Of a stretch of DNA of 64,000 bases, positions 14,683 through 23,265 are shown piece after piece (the first letter of the stretch is position 1; each line of letters begins with the position of its first letter). Below the pieces are notes generated by a model, which saw only the letters and a list, made by a program, of their open reading frames with translations, made no database searches and had not been told where the DNA came from. The position numbers and the translations under genes are program-made. This DNA is from an uncultured Collinsella sp. (GTDB taxonomy: Bacteria > Actinomycetota > Coriobacteriia > Coriobacteriales > Coriobacteriaceae). The DNA lies in contig UQKU01000005.1 of the NCBI GenBank assembly GCA_900541675.1, positions 30,560-94,559 on the forward strand, written 5' to 3'.

Positions 14683-17496
14683 GTGGCTGAGAACCTAAGC
14701 AACCAGTCTGTACCCGAAGCCGCGGCGCGCGTCGCTGCCGTGGTCAACCGCCTCGTTAACCGAATCGGCTCGAATGCCGAGTCCAGGGAGCGTCTCGCCG
14801 AGATCGAGATCCCCGAGGAGCTGCGCGACAATCTGGCGCTGTTCTTGCGCCTGGAGCGCCGTGTGCTTAGCGAGTATGATCCCGAGATCGCGGACCTGTT
14901 CGACAAGATTTTGACAGCCGAGATTGTGGTCAATGCCGGCAACCCCGGTACCTGCGCTGCCGACGAAGCCGTCGACGAGCAGGGCGTGCCCACCGCCGAC
15001 GAGCCCACTGCCGTGGCATTTCGTGAGGTCGTCGATTTGATCGACAGCCTGCCGCTCGATAAGCAGCAGGTCATTGTCCGCGCCTTTACGAGCTTTTTCC
15101 ATCTGGCAAACCTGTCGGAGGAGAACTACCGTGTGGCGCAGCTGCGCGAGCGCGAGGCCGGTGCGTCGACCGATACCGAGGTCGATCCTGCCAACGAGCT
15201 TACCGTTGCCTATCACCAGCTGGTGAATGAGCTGGGTGCCGAGGGTGCCAACGAGCTGCTCGACAAGCTCGAGTTCCACCCTGTCTTTACCGCACATCCC
15301 ACCGAGGCCCGTCGTAAGGCCGTCGAGGGCAAGATCCGCCGTATCTCCAACCTGCTGGAGGAGCGTCCGCGTCTGGGCGGCTCCGACCTGGTGGAGAACG
15401 AGCGCCATATGCTGCAGGAGATCGACGCCCTGGTGCGTACGAGCCCCATCGCGCTCAAGAAGCCCACGCCGGTCGAGGAAGCCGATACCATCATCGACAT
15501 CTTCGATAACACGCTGTTCGACGTTATCCCCGTCATCTACCGTCGTTTTGACGACTGGGTGCTGGGCGACAAGGCCGGCACCGTGCCGCCGCTGTGCCCG
15601 GCGTTCTTCCACCCCGGCAGCTGGATCGGTTCCGACCGCGACGGTAACCCCAACGTCACCGCCAAGGTGAGCCGTGAGGTCGCCGCCAAGTACTTTACGC
15701 ACATGGTGCTCAAGCTCGAGGACAAGTGCCGCCACATCGGCCGCAACCTCACGCTCGAGGCTACCTACAGCAAGCCGTCGGCCGAGCTCATTAACCTGTG
15801 GAACCATCAGGTCGAGATGAGCCCTCGGTACACGGCCCGCGCCGAGCTGATCTCCGAGCACGAGCCGCATCGCGCCGTCATGCTCGTCATGGCCGACCGC
15901 CTGAACGCCACCGTGCGCCGTATCACCGACACCATGTATCACAGCGCCGACGAGTTCCTGGATGACCTGCGCGTCGTCCAGCGCTCGCTGGCTGCCTGCG
16001 GCGCCGCCCGTGCCGCCTACGGCCCGGTCCAGACCATCATCTGGCAGGTCGAGTCCTTCGGCTTCCATATGGTCGAGATGGAGTTCCGTCAGCATTCCGT
16101 GGTGCATGCCCGCGCCCTCAAGGATATCCACGAGAACGGTATCCACGGCGACCTGCAGCCCATGACGCGCGAGGTCATCGATACCTTCCGCGCTATCGGC
16201 TCCATCCAAAAGCGCTACGGCAAGAAAATGGCGCACCGCTACATCATCTCGTTCACCAAGAGCGCCCAGCATGTGGCCGACGTCTTTGAGCTTGCCCACC
16301 TGTCCTTTGCACACGAGGAGGATGTCCCCGAGCTCGACGTGATCCCGCTGTTCGAGCAGCTCGAGGACCTCGAGGGCTGCGTCGACGTGCTCGACCAGAT
16401 GCTTACGCTGCCTGTGGTGCAAAAGCGCCTTGCCCAGACCAACCGCCGCATGGAGGTCATGCTGGGCTATTCCGACTCCTCCAAGGATGCCGGTCCTACC
16501 ACGGCCATGCTCGCGCTGCACTCCGCGCAGGAGCGCATTGCCAAGTGGGCCGAGAAGAACGATATCGACCTGGTGCTCATGCACGGTCGCGGCGGTGCCG
16601 TGGGCCGTGGCGGCGGCCCGGCCAACAAGGCCGTGCTGGCGCAGCCCAAGGGTTCGGTCAACTGCTTCTTTAAGCTCACCGAGCAGGGCGAGGTCATCTT
16701 TGCCCGTTACGGCAACCGCACGCTGGCTCAGCGCCATGTTGAGTCCGTTGCCGCCGCAACGCTTTTGCAGTCAGCCCCGAGTGTCGAGAAGACTAACACC
16801 GAGACCACGCAGAAGTTCTGGGATATGGCCGAGAAGCTTAACGCCGCAAGCCACGAGCGCTATCTGGACCTGCTGAACACCGAGGACTTTACACCGTGGT
16901 TCTCGACCGTGACGCCGCTGACCGAGGTCGGTCTGCTGCCGATTGGCTCGCGTCCCGCCAAGCGCGGCTTGGGCGCCAAGTCGCTCGACGACCTGCGTAC
17001 CATTCCGTGGATCTTCAGCTGGAGTCAGGCGCGCATTAACCTGGCCGCTTGGTACGGCCTGGGCACCGCCTGCGAGCAGCTGGGCGACCTTGACCAGCTC
17101 AAGGCTGCCTACCAGGAGTGGCCGTTCTTCCGCACCTTTATCGACAACATCGAGATGTCGATTGCCAAGACCGACCAGCGCATCGCCAAGATGTATCTGC
17201 ACCTGGGCGATCGCCAGGATCTGTCCGAGAAGGTCTTTACCGAGATGCAGCTCACGCGTAAGTGGGTTCTTGCCATCGTCGGTGACGAGTGGCCGCTGCA
17301 GCGCCGTCGCGTGCTCGGCTGCGCCGTTCGCGTGCGTAACCCCTATGTCGACGCCCTGTCCATCGCCCAGGTTCGCGCCCTTCGCGAGGTGCGTATGAAC
17401 CAGGACGAGATGGCCGAGGAGAAGAAGGCCGAGTACATGAGCCTGATTCTTTCAACTGTGACCGGCGTCTCGGCAGGATTGCAGAACACGGGGTAA
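14683..17496 (+). CDS. ppc: Phosphoenolpyruvate carboxylase
   Basis: Cytosolic enzyme making oxaloacetate from PEP and bicarbonate, feeding the reductive TCA branch and aspartate family. Visible: the catalytic His in FTAHPTEARR, GSDRDGNPNVT, the SDSSKDAG block, HGRGGAVGRGGGP, and the invariant C-terminal QNTG. An ATG at 14671 touches the AAGGAGGA ribosome site with no spacer, so the GTG at 14683, preceded by GGGAGG, is preferred; this gives 937 aa. Length is typical. The upstream promoter carries an inverted repeat, suggesting regulation. Confidence 0.96.
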   Translation: MAENLSNQSVPEAAARVAAVVNRLVNRIGSNAESRERLAEIEIPEELRDNLALFLRLERRVLSEYDPEIADLFDKILTAEIVVNAGNPGTCAADEAVDEQGVPTADEPTAVAFREVVDLIDSLPLDKQQVIVRAFTSFFHLANLSEENYRVAQLREREAGASTDTEVDPANELTVAYHQLVNELGAEGANELLDKLEFHPVFTAHPTEARRKAVEGKIRRISNLLEERPRLGGSDLVENERHMLQEIDALVRTSPIALKKPTPVEEADTIIDIFDNTLFDVIPVIYRRFDDWVLGDKAGTVPPLCPAFFHPGSWIGSDRDGNPNVTAKVSREVAAKYFTHMVLKLEDKCRHIGRNLTLEATYSKPSAELINLWNHQVEMSPRYTARAELISEHEPHRAVMLVMADRLNATVRRITDTMYHSADEFLDDLRVVQRSLAACGAARAAYGPVQTIIWQVESFGFHMVEMEFRQHSVVHARALKDIHENGIHGDLQPMTREVIDTFRAIGSIQKRYGKKMAHRYIISFTKSAQHVADVFELAHLSFAHEEDVPELDVIPLFEQLEDLEGCVDVLDQMLTLPVVQKRLAQTNRRMEVMLGYSDSSKDAGPTTAMLALHSAQERIAKWAEKNDIDLVLMHGRGGAVGRGGGPANKAVLAQPKGSVNCFFKLTEQGEVIFARYGNRTLAQRHVESVAAATLLQSAPSVEKTNTETTQKFWDMAEKLNAASHERYLDLLNTEDFTPWFSTVTPLTEVGLLPIGSRPAKRGLGAKSLDDLRTIPWIFSWSQARINLAAWYGLGTACEQLGDLDQLKAAYQEWPFFRTFIDNIEMSIAKTDQRIAKMYLHLGDRQDLSEKVFTEMQLTRKWVLAIVGDEWPLQRRRVLGCAVRVRNPYVDALSIAQVRALREVRMNQDEMAEEKKAEYMSLILSTVTGVSAGLQNTG

Positions 17497-17519
17497 TCGA
17501 TAGCCCTGTGGCTCTCACC

Positions 17520-17646
17520 GGGACCCGAAGGGTTTCCCTCTGAATGCGTCCTCGCACTTGAAGCCCCCTTATCCTGCTCCTTCGGAGCTGCGGATAAGGG
17601 GGCTTCGTGCTGCGGAATGCATTCAGAGGGAAACCCATCGGGTCCC
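17520..17646. repeat. Long nested hairpin after ppc (type CTCG/TGCGGAATGC, copy 1)
   Basis: Outer arms of ~27 bp begin GGGACCCGAAGGGTTTCCC and are complemented at 17619-17646. An inner stem AAGCCCCCTTATCC pairs with GGATAAGGGGGCTT. Between the two stems are GCGTCCTCG (left) and TGCGGAATGC (right), shared with the element after larD. The rest of the 17497-17915 gap has no gene that I can support. Confidence 0.8.
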
Positions 17647-17915
17647 TTCGTCCTCGGTCTTCAGGGATTAGAGTTGAGGAGAAGAATGGCGCGCTTCGCG
17701 CGTTTTGGAGGGGGTCTATCCTGGTGGCGCATTTGGCGCTTCTCACCTTACGACTGTGGCGGCCGCGGTCCTGTTTGGGATCGCGGTCGTTTTGTTGTGG
17801 GTCAAATATGAACGTTGTGTTAATGAGTCGGTAGACGGTGGTGTTTTTCGGTGAGCGGCGTATCCTTCCAACGGTTTATCTAGTGTGTCAGTTGAAAGGA
17901 AGAGGGCGCTCGTCA

Positions 17916-19193
17916 TTGTTTGAATGTGAACTGCCGTTTGACCACAAGACGTTGCATCTGGAACTCGAGGATAAGAACTTCGCGGGTGTGATGGAAGGTC
18001 ATCAAAACGAGTTTAAGACTACGAAATCGCAGGAAGAGCTGGTGGAGGAGTCGCTTGCCAACCCTTACGGCTCGCCTTCGCTCGAGGAGCTTTGTGCTGG
18101 CAAGAAGGATATTGTCATCATTAGCTCAGATCATACGCGTCCCGTTCCCTCGCGTGTGACGATGCCTATTCTGCTGCATCACATCCACTCCGCTGCGCCT
18201 GAGGCGCGCGTTCGCATTCTGGTTGCTACGGGCATGCACCGTCCGTCGACGCACGAGGAGCTCGTCAATAAGTATGGCGAGGAGATCGTTGCCAACGAGG
18301 AAATCGTTATGCACGTCGCGACTGATGACAGCATGATGAAAAAGATCGGCACCCTGCCTTCTGGTGGCGAGTGCATCATCAACAAGATTGCCGCCGATTG
18401 CGATCTGCTGCTTGCCGAGGGCTTCATTGAGCCGCACTTCTTTGCCGGTTTCTCTGGTAGCCGCAAGTCCGTCCTGCCTGGCATCGCCAGCTACAAGACC
18501 ATCATGTACAACCACAACGGTCAGTTTGTGAACGATTCCCACTCGCGCGCCGGCAACCTGTGCCACAACCACGTGAGCGAGGACATGTTTGCCGCCGCCG
18601 AGATGGCTCACCTTGCCTTTGTGCTCAACGTGGTGCTCAACGGCAAGCACGAGGTCATTGGCTCCTTTGCCGGCGACATCCACAAGGCGCACGAGGCTGG
18701 CTGCGAGTTCGTGAAGAGCCTTGCCGGCGTTGAGCCCGTCGAGTGCGAGATCGCCATTACCACTAACGGCGGCTACCCCCTCGATCAGAACATCTATCAG
18801 GCTGTGAAGGGCATGTGCGCTGCCGAGGCCACGCTTCCCGAGGGCGGCGTGATCATCGACGTCGCCGGTTGTGCCGACGGTCACGGCGGCGAGGGCTTCT
18901 ATCACAACATCGCCGACAACGATCCGGCAGAGTTTGAGCGCGCCTGCATCGATCGTCCTAAGGACGAGACCCTGCCCGATCAGTGGACGAGCCAGATTTT
19001 CGCTCGCATCCTGGCACATCACCCTGTGATCATGGTTACCGACCTGTGCGACCACCAGATGCTCAAGGATATGCACATGACGCCGGTTAACACCCTCGAG
19101 GAGGCGCTCAAGCTCGCCTTTGAGATGAAGGGTGCCGACGCCAAGGTCGCCGTTATTCCCGATGGCCTGGGCGTTGTCGTCGCGCAGCACTAG
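17916..19193 (+). CDS. larA: Nickel-dependent lactate racemase LarA
   Basis: Interconverts D- and L-lactate using the covalently bound nickel-pincer nucleotide. The start is set to the TTG at 17916: it follows GAAAGGAAGAGGG by ~9 bp and yields a 425-residue protein whose numbering coincides with Lactiplantibacillus plantarum LarA as recalled. K184 (SRKSVLPG) would carry the pincer cofactor and H200 (YNHNG) would bind nickel. SSDHTRPVPS and NGGYPLDQNIYQAVKGM are also present. A GTG at 17838 would add 26 unconserved residues. larD follows 49 bp downstream; larB and larC are on the opposite strand nearby. Confidence 0.93.
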   Translation: MFECELPFDHKTLHLELEDKNFAGVMEGHQNEFKTTKSQEELVEESLANPYGSPSLEELCAGKKDIVIISSDHTRPVPSRVTMPILLHHIHSAAPEARVRILVATGMHRPSTHEELVNKYGEEIVANEEIVMHVATDDSMMKKIGTLPSGGECIINKIAADCDLLLAEGFIEPHFFAGFSGSRKSVLPGIASYKTIMYNHNGQFVNDSHSRAGNLCHNHVSEDMFAAAEMAHLAFVLNVVLNGKHEVIGSFAGDIHKAHEAGCEFVKSLAGVEPVECEIAITTNGGYPLDQNIYQAVKGMCAAEATLPEGGVIIDVAGCADGHGGEGFYHNIADNDPAEFERACIDRPKDETLPDQWTSQIFARILAHHPVIMVTDLCDHQMLKDMHMTPVNTLEEALKLAFEMKGADAKVAVIPDGLGVVVAQH

Positions 19194-19242
19194 CGCGCGG
19201 CTTAAACGAATCGTTTATAACCGACAAGAAAGATAAGATTTT

Positions 19243-19974
19243 ATGCTTACCAAACTCCTCTGCGAATTCGGCGCGACGGCCCTCATGATCGTCTTTGGCG
19301 TCGGCGTGCACTGCGATACCGTGCTCAAGGGCACCAAGTATCAGGGCTCTGGCCATATGTTTGCCATCACCACCTGGTCTTTTGGCATCTCGGTCTGCCT
19401 GTTTGTCTTTGGCGGCGCCGTGTGCATGAACCCCGCTATGGTGCTTGCCCAGTGCATCGTCGGTCTGGTGCCGTGGGGCAACTGCATTCCCTTCATGCTT
19501 GCCGATATGCTCGGCGGCTTTGTGGGTGCCGTGATCGCTTGGTTTATGTATGCCGATGAGTTCAAGGCTTCCGAGGGTGTCGTCGATCCCATTGCCCAGC
19601 GCAACATCTTCTCGACCAACCCCACCACCGAGGGCACGAACTATCCCCGCGACTTCTTCTGCGAGGCTTTCTGCACCTTCGTGTTCATCAGCGCCATCCT
19701 TGCTGCTGCTAGCCGTGCTGGTGAGAACGTTCTGTTGCTCGCCATCTGCGTCGGCCTGATTGTCTGGGCCGTTGGCATGGGCATGGGCGGCATCACCGGC
19801 TTCGCCATGAACCAGGCACGTGACCTTGGTCCGCGCATGGCCTATCAGGTGCTGCCGATCAAGAACAAGGCTGACAACAACTGGAAGTATGGCCTGCTTG
19901 TTCCTGGCATCGCACCGTTTGTCGGCGCTATTGTGGCCGCGCTGTTTGTGCATGGCTTCTTGGGCATGTTCTAG
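19243..19974 (+). CDS. larD: MIP-family channel, probable lactate facilitator LarD
   Basis: Six-helix aquaglyceroporin-family channel of 243 aa, expected to pass lactic acid across the membrane for the racemase. The first half-helix motif is canonical (N63-P64-A65), but the second reads N190-Q191-A192 followed by RDLGPR, so the usual NPA proline is replaced by Gln. Placement directly after larA mirrors the lactobacillus lar operon, where larD encodes a lactate channel. Another small neutral solute is possible. A weak AAGAAAG precedes the ATG. A long hairpin terminator follows. Confidence 0.8.
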   Translation: MLTKLLCEFGATALMIVFGVGVHCDTVLKGTKYQGSGHMFAITTWSFGISVCLFVFGGAVCMNPAMVLAQCIVGLVPWGNCIPFMLADMLGGFVGAVIAWFMYADEFKASEGVVDPIAQRNIFSTNPTTEGTNYPRDFFCEAFCTFVFISAILAAASRAGENVLLLAICVGLIVWAVGMGMGGITGFAMNQARDLGPRMAYQVLPIKNKADNNWKYGLLVPGIAPFVGAIVAALFVHGFLGMF

Positions 19975-19995
19975 TCGAAGGCTACATAGTTGTCC

Positions 19996-20120
19996 GCTGG
20001 CCGCATGGGGTAACTTCCCAGCGCGTCCTCGGACATGCAAAAAGGCTCGCTGCGCACTTCGTGCGGCGAGCCTTTTTGCGTCCTGCGGAATGCGCTGGGA
20101 AGTTACCCTATGCGGCCAGC
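19996..20120. repeat. Long nested hairpin after larD (type CTCG/TGCGGAATGC, copy 2)
   Basis: Outer arms of ~28 bp (starting GCTGGCCGCATGGGGTAAC, complemented at 20092-20120) enclose an inner terminator-like stem (AAAAAGGCTCGC with GCGAGCCTTTTT, 20039-20077). GCGTCCTCG and TGCGGAATGC sit between the stems, as after ppc. It lies between convergent larD and the tetR gene and probably terminates both. I see nothing else in 20121-20274. Confidence 0.8.
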
Positions 20121-20274
20121 TGCGGGATCTTTGCTGCGTTCGAGCAAGCAACCCAACATATATCTGTATTTGGATGGGAGGGGCTTGTTGCTGATAGGGG
20201 CGTTGAGCTGTTGTTGACACTTTGGGATGCGTGGCGCCTTGGGGTGGGGCGGTGCTTTGGGATGAGCTTCTTAC

Positions 20275-20814
20275 TTAGTTGAAGAGGGGCTTAATGGCTG
20301 ATAGGTAGTCTTTGGCTACGTCGGTCTTATCTGCCTCGAAGTTGTGCCAGGTCCACCATTGGACCATTCCTACGAAGCTTGAGGCTATGTGGTGTAGTAG
20401 GAAGCTTCGGTCCATGGTGCCGGCGGGGCCGTTTGGATCGGTAGAGACGGTTTCGGCTGCTCGTGACATGATGGTCTTGCGTAAGCAGTCGGCGAAGACG
20501 CGTGAGCCGGCGCCGGCTACCAGCGCTCGGACGCCCTGGCGACGTTCCCATAGATTGTTGAGAATATGCTCGACCTGCACGAGTGGGTCGTCGAGCGGTG
20601 TACCATCGTCATCGAGGGCGTGGGTGCAGATGTCGCTCACGAGCTCGGACAGTAGGTCGTCTTTGCTCTTAAAGAGGCCGTAGAATGTTGCGCGGCCTAC
20701 GTGGGCGCGCGCGATGATGTCGCCGACGGTGATCTTGCCGTAGTCCTCCTCGCGAAGGAGCTCGGAGAATGCTGCAACGATGGCGGCGCGGCTTTTTTCC
20801 TTGCGGGCATCCAT
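20275..20814 (-). CDS. TetR-family transcriptional regulator
   Basis: 179-residue regulator. The N-terminal helix-turn-helix is clear (ITVGDIIARAHVGRATFYGLF, ~28-48), followed by a helical ligand-binding domain without a recognisable ligand signature. It starts 2 bp after the larC stop, so it is translationally coupled as the last gene of larB-larC-tetR. An in-frame upstream start would overlap larC and is not needed. By position it is a candidate regulator of the lactate racemase genes; L. plantarum instead uses a CRP/FNR-type LarR. This role is inference. Confidence 0.85.
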   Translation of the reverse strand: MDARKEKSRAAIVAAFSELLREEDYGKITVGDIIARAHVGRATFYGLFKSKDDLLSELVSDICTHALDDDGTPLDDPLVQVEHILNNLWERRQGVRALVAGAGSRVFADCLRKTIMSRAAETVSTDPNGPAGTMDRSFLLHHIASSFVGMVQWWTWHNFEADKTDVAKDYLSAIKPLFN

Positions 20815-20816
20815 GA

Positions 20817-21722
20817 CTATGCGTCCGCGTGAACGAGCAGGCAGCGGAGCGTGCCGGAGCAACCCTCGTAGGGGCGCTTACCGGCGCCGTAGCCGACGGC
20901 CTCGATGCGGTAGCGGGCCGGCAGGTGCTCGGACGTGCGCAGTGCGGCAACGATGGCGGCGCCCGTGGGCGTCACGAGCTCGCCGGCGACCGGCGCGGGC
21001 GTGAGGGCGATATTGCCCGCCTGGCACAGGTTGACGACAGCGGGGACGGGGATGGGCATAAGGCCGTGGGCACAGTGGATGGTGCCGTGACCCTCGGAGA
21101 GCGACTCGACCACGATGTCCTCAATACCCAGGTCATCGAGGCAGATGGCGACGGAGCAGACGTCGACGATGGAGTCGACGGCGCCCACCTCGTGGAACAT
21201 GACGGTCTCGGGCGTTTTGCCGTGGGCCTTGGCCTCGGCGGCGGCGAGCGCGGTAAAAATGGCGAGCGCGCGACGCTTGGCGCCATCGCTTAGCTGCGAG
21301 CCATCGATGATGGCGGTGACGTCCGCCAAAGAACGGTGGTGATGGTGGTGGGCGTGATGGTGGCCCTCGTGGCCATGACCGTGGACCTCATGGTCATGCT
21401 CGTGCACGTGCTCGCCATGATCATGATGGTGGTGCTCATGCTCGTGTGTGTGTTCGGCAGCTGCTTCGTTGCCGTAGAGCCAGGCCATATCGTGATCGTG
21501 GTTCTCGAGCTCCTCTGCAAGCTGAACGTCAAAGTCGCAGGCGTCGATGCCATGCTTGTTTACGCGTGTGACGGCGATCGTAAAGCCGTCGACCGGCAGC
21601 GTGGCGAGTTGCTCGCGCAGGTGCTCCTCGCTGCCGCCTAGGTCGAGCAGGGCCGCGACGGTCATATCGCCGCTGATGCCCGAGGTGCCGTCGATGATAA
21701 GCGTGTGCTGATGATTGGACAT
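20817..21722 (-). CDS. larC: LarC N-terminal part (nickel-pincer cofactor nickel insertase), lacking LarC2
   Basis: LarC inserts nickel into the pincer cofactor of LarA. The N-terminal domain is well conserved (DGTSGISGDM at 11-20, FHEVGAVDSIVD, VGYGAGKRPYEGC). Between residues 91 and 129 lies an insert with 23 histidines, a likely nickel-binding or storage tract. The protein stops at 301 residues, directly after the region where full-length LarC continues into the ~150-residue LarC2 domain. No continuation in another frame is possible because tetR begins 2 bp later. AAGGAG precedes the ATG; larB ends 10 bp upstream. Confidence 0.88.
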   Translation of the reverse strand: MSNHQHTLIIDGTSGISGDMTVAALLDLGGSEEHLREQLATLPVDGFTIAVTRVNKHGIDACDFDVQLAEELENHDHDMAWLYGNEAAAEHTHEHEHHHHDHGEHVHEHDHEVHGHGHEGHHHAHHHHHRSLADVTAIIDGSQLSDGAKRRALAIFTALAAAEAKAHGKTPETVMFHEVGAVDSIVDVCSVAICLDDLGIEDIVVESLSEGHGTIHCAHGLMPIPVPAVVNLCQAGNIALTPAPVAGELVTPTGAAIVAALRTSEHLPARYRIEAVGYGAGKRPYEGCSGTLRCLLVHADA

Positions 21723-21732
21723 GGAATGCTCC

Positions 21733-22515
21733 TTAACGGGCGCAGGGCGTGCCGGCGCTCAGATGATTGATAAGACTTGCCTGGTAGGCGGCTCCAAAGC
21801 CGTTGTCGATGTTGACGACCGAAACGCCGCTGGCGCAGGAGTTGAGCATGGCGAGCAGCGCGGCTACGCCGCCAAAGCTCGCGCCATAGCCCACGCTGGT
21901 GGGGACGGCGATGACCGGACAGCTCACAAGGCCTCCGATGACGCTCGCCAGGGCGCCTTCCATGCCGGCGATGGCGATGACCACCTGCGCCTGGGCAAGT
22001 TCTTCGGCATGAGCAAGCAGACGGTGCAGGCCGGCGACACCCACGTCGTAGAGGCGATCGACCTCGTTGCCGTAGAACTCGGCCGTCAACGCGGCCTCCT
22101 CGGCGACGGGCAGGTCGCTCGTGCCGGCGCAGGCGACGACGATGCGTCCGTTGCCGGTGGGGGAGGGCTTGCCGCCCACCAGGGCGAGCTGGGCGTTCGG
22201 GACATATCCCAGGTCGATGTCGTTGCCAAGAAGCTCAGCGGTGCGCGCGGCTTTTTCGGCATCCAAGCGCGTGACCAGGATACGCTCCTGGCCGGCATCG
22301 AGTAATGCTTTGATAATGGCGGCAATTTGCTCGGCGGTTTTACCGGCGCCGTAGACAACCTCGCCGGCTCCCTGGCGCACTCCGCGCGAAAGATCGAGCT
22401 GTGCAAAGCCCAGATCGGCGGTCGGAGCCGTCTGGATGCGCGTCAGGGCGACTGCCGGGGTGACTGATCCGCCGGCAACATCGCTCAGCAGCTGCTCAAG
22501 ATCTCGCTTATCCAT
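21733..22515 (-). CDS. larB: LarB, pyridinium-3,5-biscarboxylic acid mononucleotide synthase
   Basis: LarB carboxylates and hydrolyses nicotinic acid adenine dinucleotide, the first step of nickel-pincer nucleotide synthesis. The 260-residue protein has the PurE-like C-terminal core (ACAGTSDLPVAEEA, AGMEGALASVIGG, PTSVGYGASFGG) and the N-terminal block with DLSRGVRQGAGEVVYG. The ATG at 22515 has GAAGGGAAC upstream; a GTG 33 bp earlier is less likely. First gene of larB-larC-tetR. Confidence 0.92.
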   Translation of the reverse strand: MDKRDLEQLLSDVAGGSVTPAVALTRIQTAPTADLGFAQLDLSRGVRQGAGEVVYGAGKTAEQIAAIIKALLDAGQERILVTRLDAEKAARTAELLGNDIDLGYVPNAQLALVGGKPSPTGNGRIVVACAGTSDLPVAEEAALTAEFYGNEVDRLYDVGVAGLHRLLAHAEELAQAQVVIAIAGMEGALASVIGGLVSCPVIAVPTSVGYGASFGGVAALLAMLNSCASGVSVVNIDNGFGAAYQASLINHLSAGTPCAR

Positions 22516-22559
22516 ATATGTTCCCTTCGACGGCGCAAAGTCTAGCACTCAAAGGGTAT

Positions 22560-22593
22560 GTTTCCGAACACTAAGACAAAATTGTTCGGAAAC
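22560..22593. promoter_or_regulatory. Perfect 11-bp inverted repeat between serB and larB
   Basis: GTTTCCGAACA and TGTTCGGAAAC flank 12 bp. It lies after the serB stop and ~45 bp upstream of the larB start on the same strand. The location suits an operator for larB-larC-tetR; without a T-run on the minus strand it is less likely to be a simple terminator. Confidence 0.5.
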
Positions 22594-22629
22594 TATAGGA
22601 CAGACTGATTCAACTGTTAGACGGATCGG

Positions 22630-23265
22630 CTAGTCGCGCAGGATGATGTCCATGGCGAGCATCAGGTTGCGTTCGTCGATGGCAAACGGGGCGGCTTCGC
22701 GCGTCTTGGGCTTGGCGCAAAACGCGATGCCCGTGCCCGCGGCCTGGATCATGGGGATGTCGTTGGCGCCGTCACCGATCGCGACGGTGTGGGCCATGTC
22801 GACGCCGCACTCAACCGCCCAATCCAGCAGCTGGATGAGCTTGGACTCCTTGGTCACAATGTCTGCCGCCAGCTTGCCGGTGAGCTTGCCGTCCACGACC
22901 TCCAGACGATTGGCCAGGCAAAAGTCGATACCCGCAGCGGCCACGATCTTATCGGCGACCTTGTGAAAGCCGCCGCTTACCACGCCGACCTTCCAGCCCT
23001 TGCTGTGCGCCGAGCGCACAAGCTCCAGCGCGCCGGGGGTAAAGGTCACGCGCTCAAAGGTGCGCTCGAACACGCTCTCGTCCAGGCCGGCGAGCAGCTT
23101 CACGCGCTCTTCGAGCGCCTGCTTAAAGTCCAGTTCGCCGCGCATGGCGCGTTCGGTGATCTGCGCTACTTGCTCGCCCACGCCGGCCTCCTCGCCTAAC
23201 AGGTCGATGACCTCCTGGTTGATGAGCGTGGAGTCGATATCCATAACGATGAGGCGTGCAGTCAT
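22630..23265 (-). CDS. serB: Phosphoserine phosphatase (SerB-like HAD hydrolase)
   Basis: Cytosolic HAD phosphatase expected to release serine from phosphoserine. The catalytic motif is D9-x-D11 (MDIDSTL); later motifs include VVSGGF (Ser motif), a Lys in KESKL, and GDGANDIPM (metal Asp). At 211 aa it matches SerB-type enzymes without an ACT domain. The ATG at 23265 has GGAAAGG upstream. Other HAD substrates cannot be ruled out. Its own transcript probably ends near the palindrome at 22560. Confidence 0.87.
   Translation of the reverse strand: MTARLIVMDIDSTLINQEVIDLLGEEAGVGEQVAQITERAMRGELDFKQALEERVKLLAGLDESVFERTFERVTFTPGALELVRSAHSKGWKVGVVSGGFHKVADKIVAAAGIDFCLANRLEVVDGKLTGKLAADIVTKESKLIQLLDWAVECGVDMAHTVAIGDGANDIPMIQAAGTGIAFCAKPKTREAAPFAIDERNLMLAMDIILRD

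Noticed and set aside
20121..20274. Possible tRNA in the larD-tetR gap
   Set aside because: No cloverleaf-compatible T-loop or acceptor pairing could be found.
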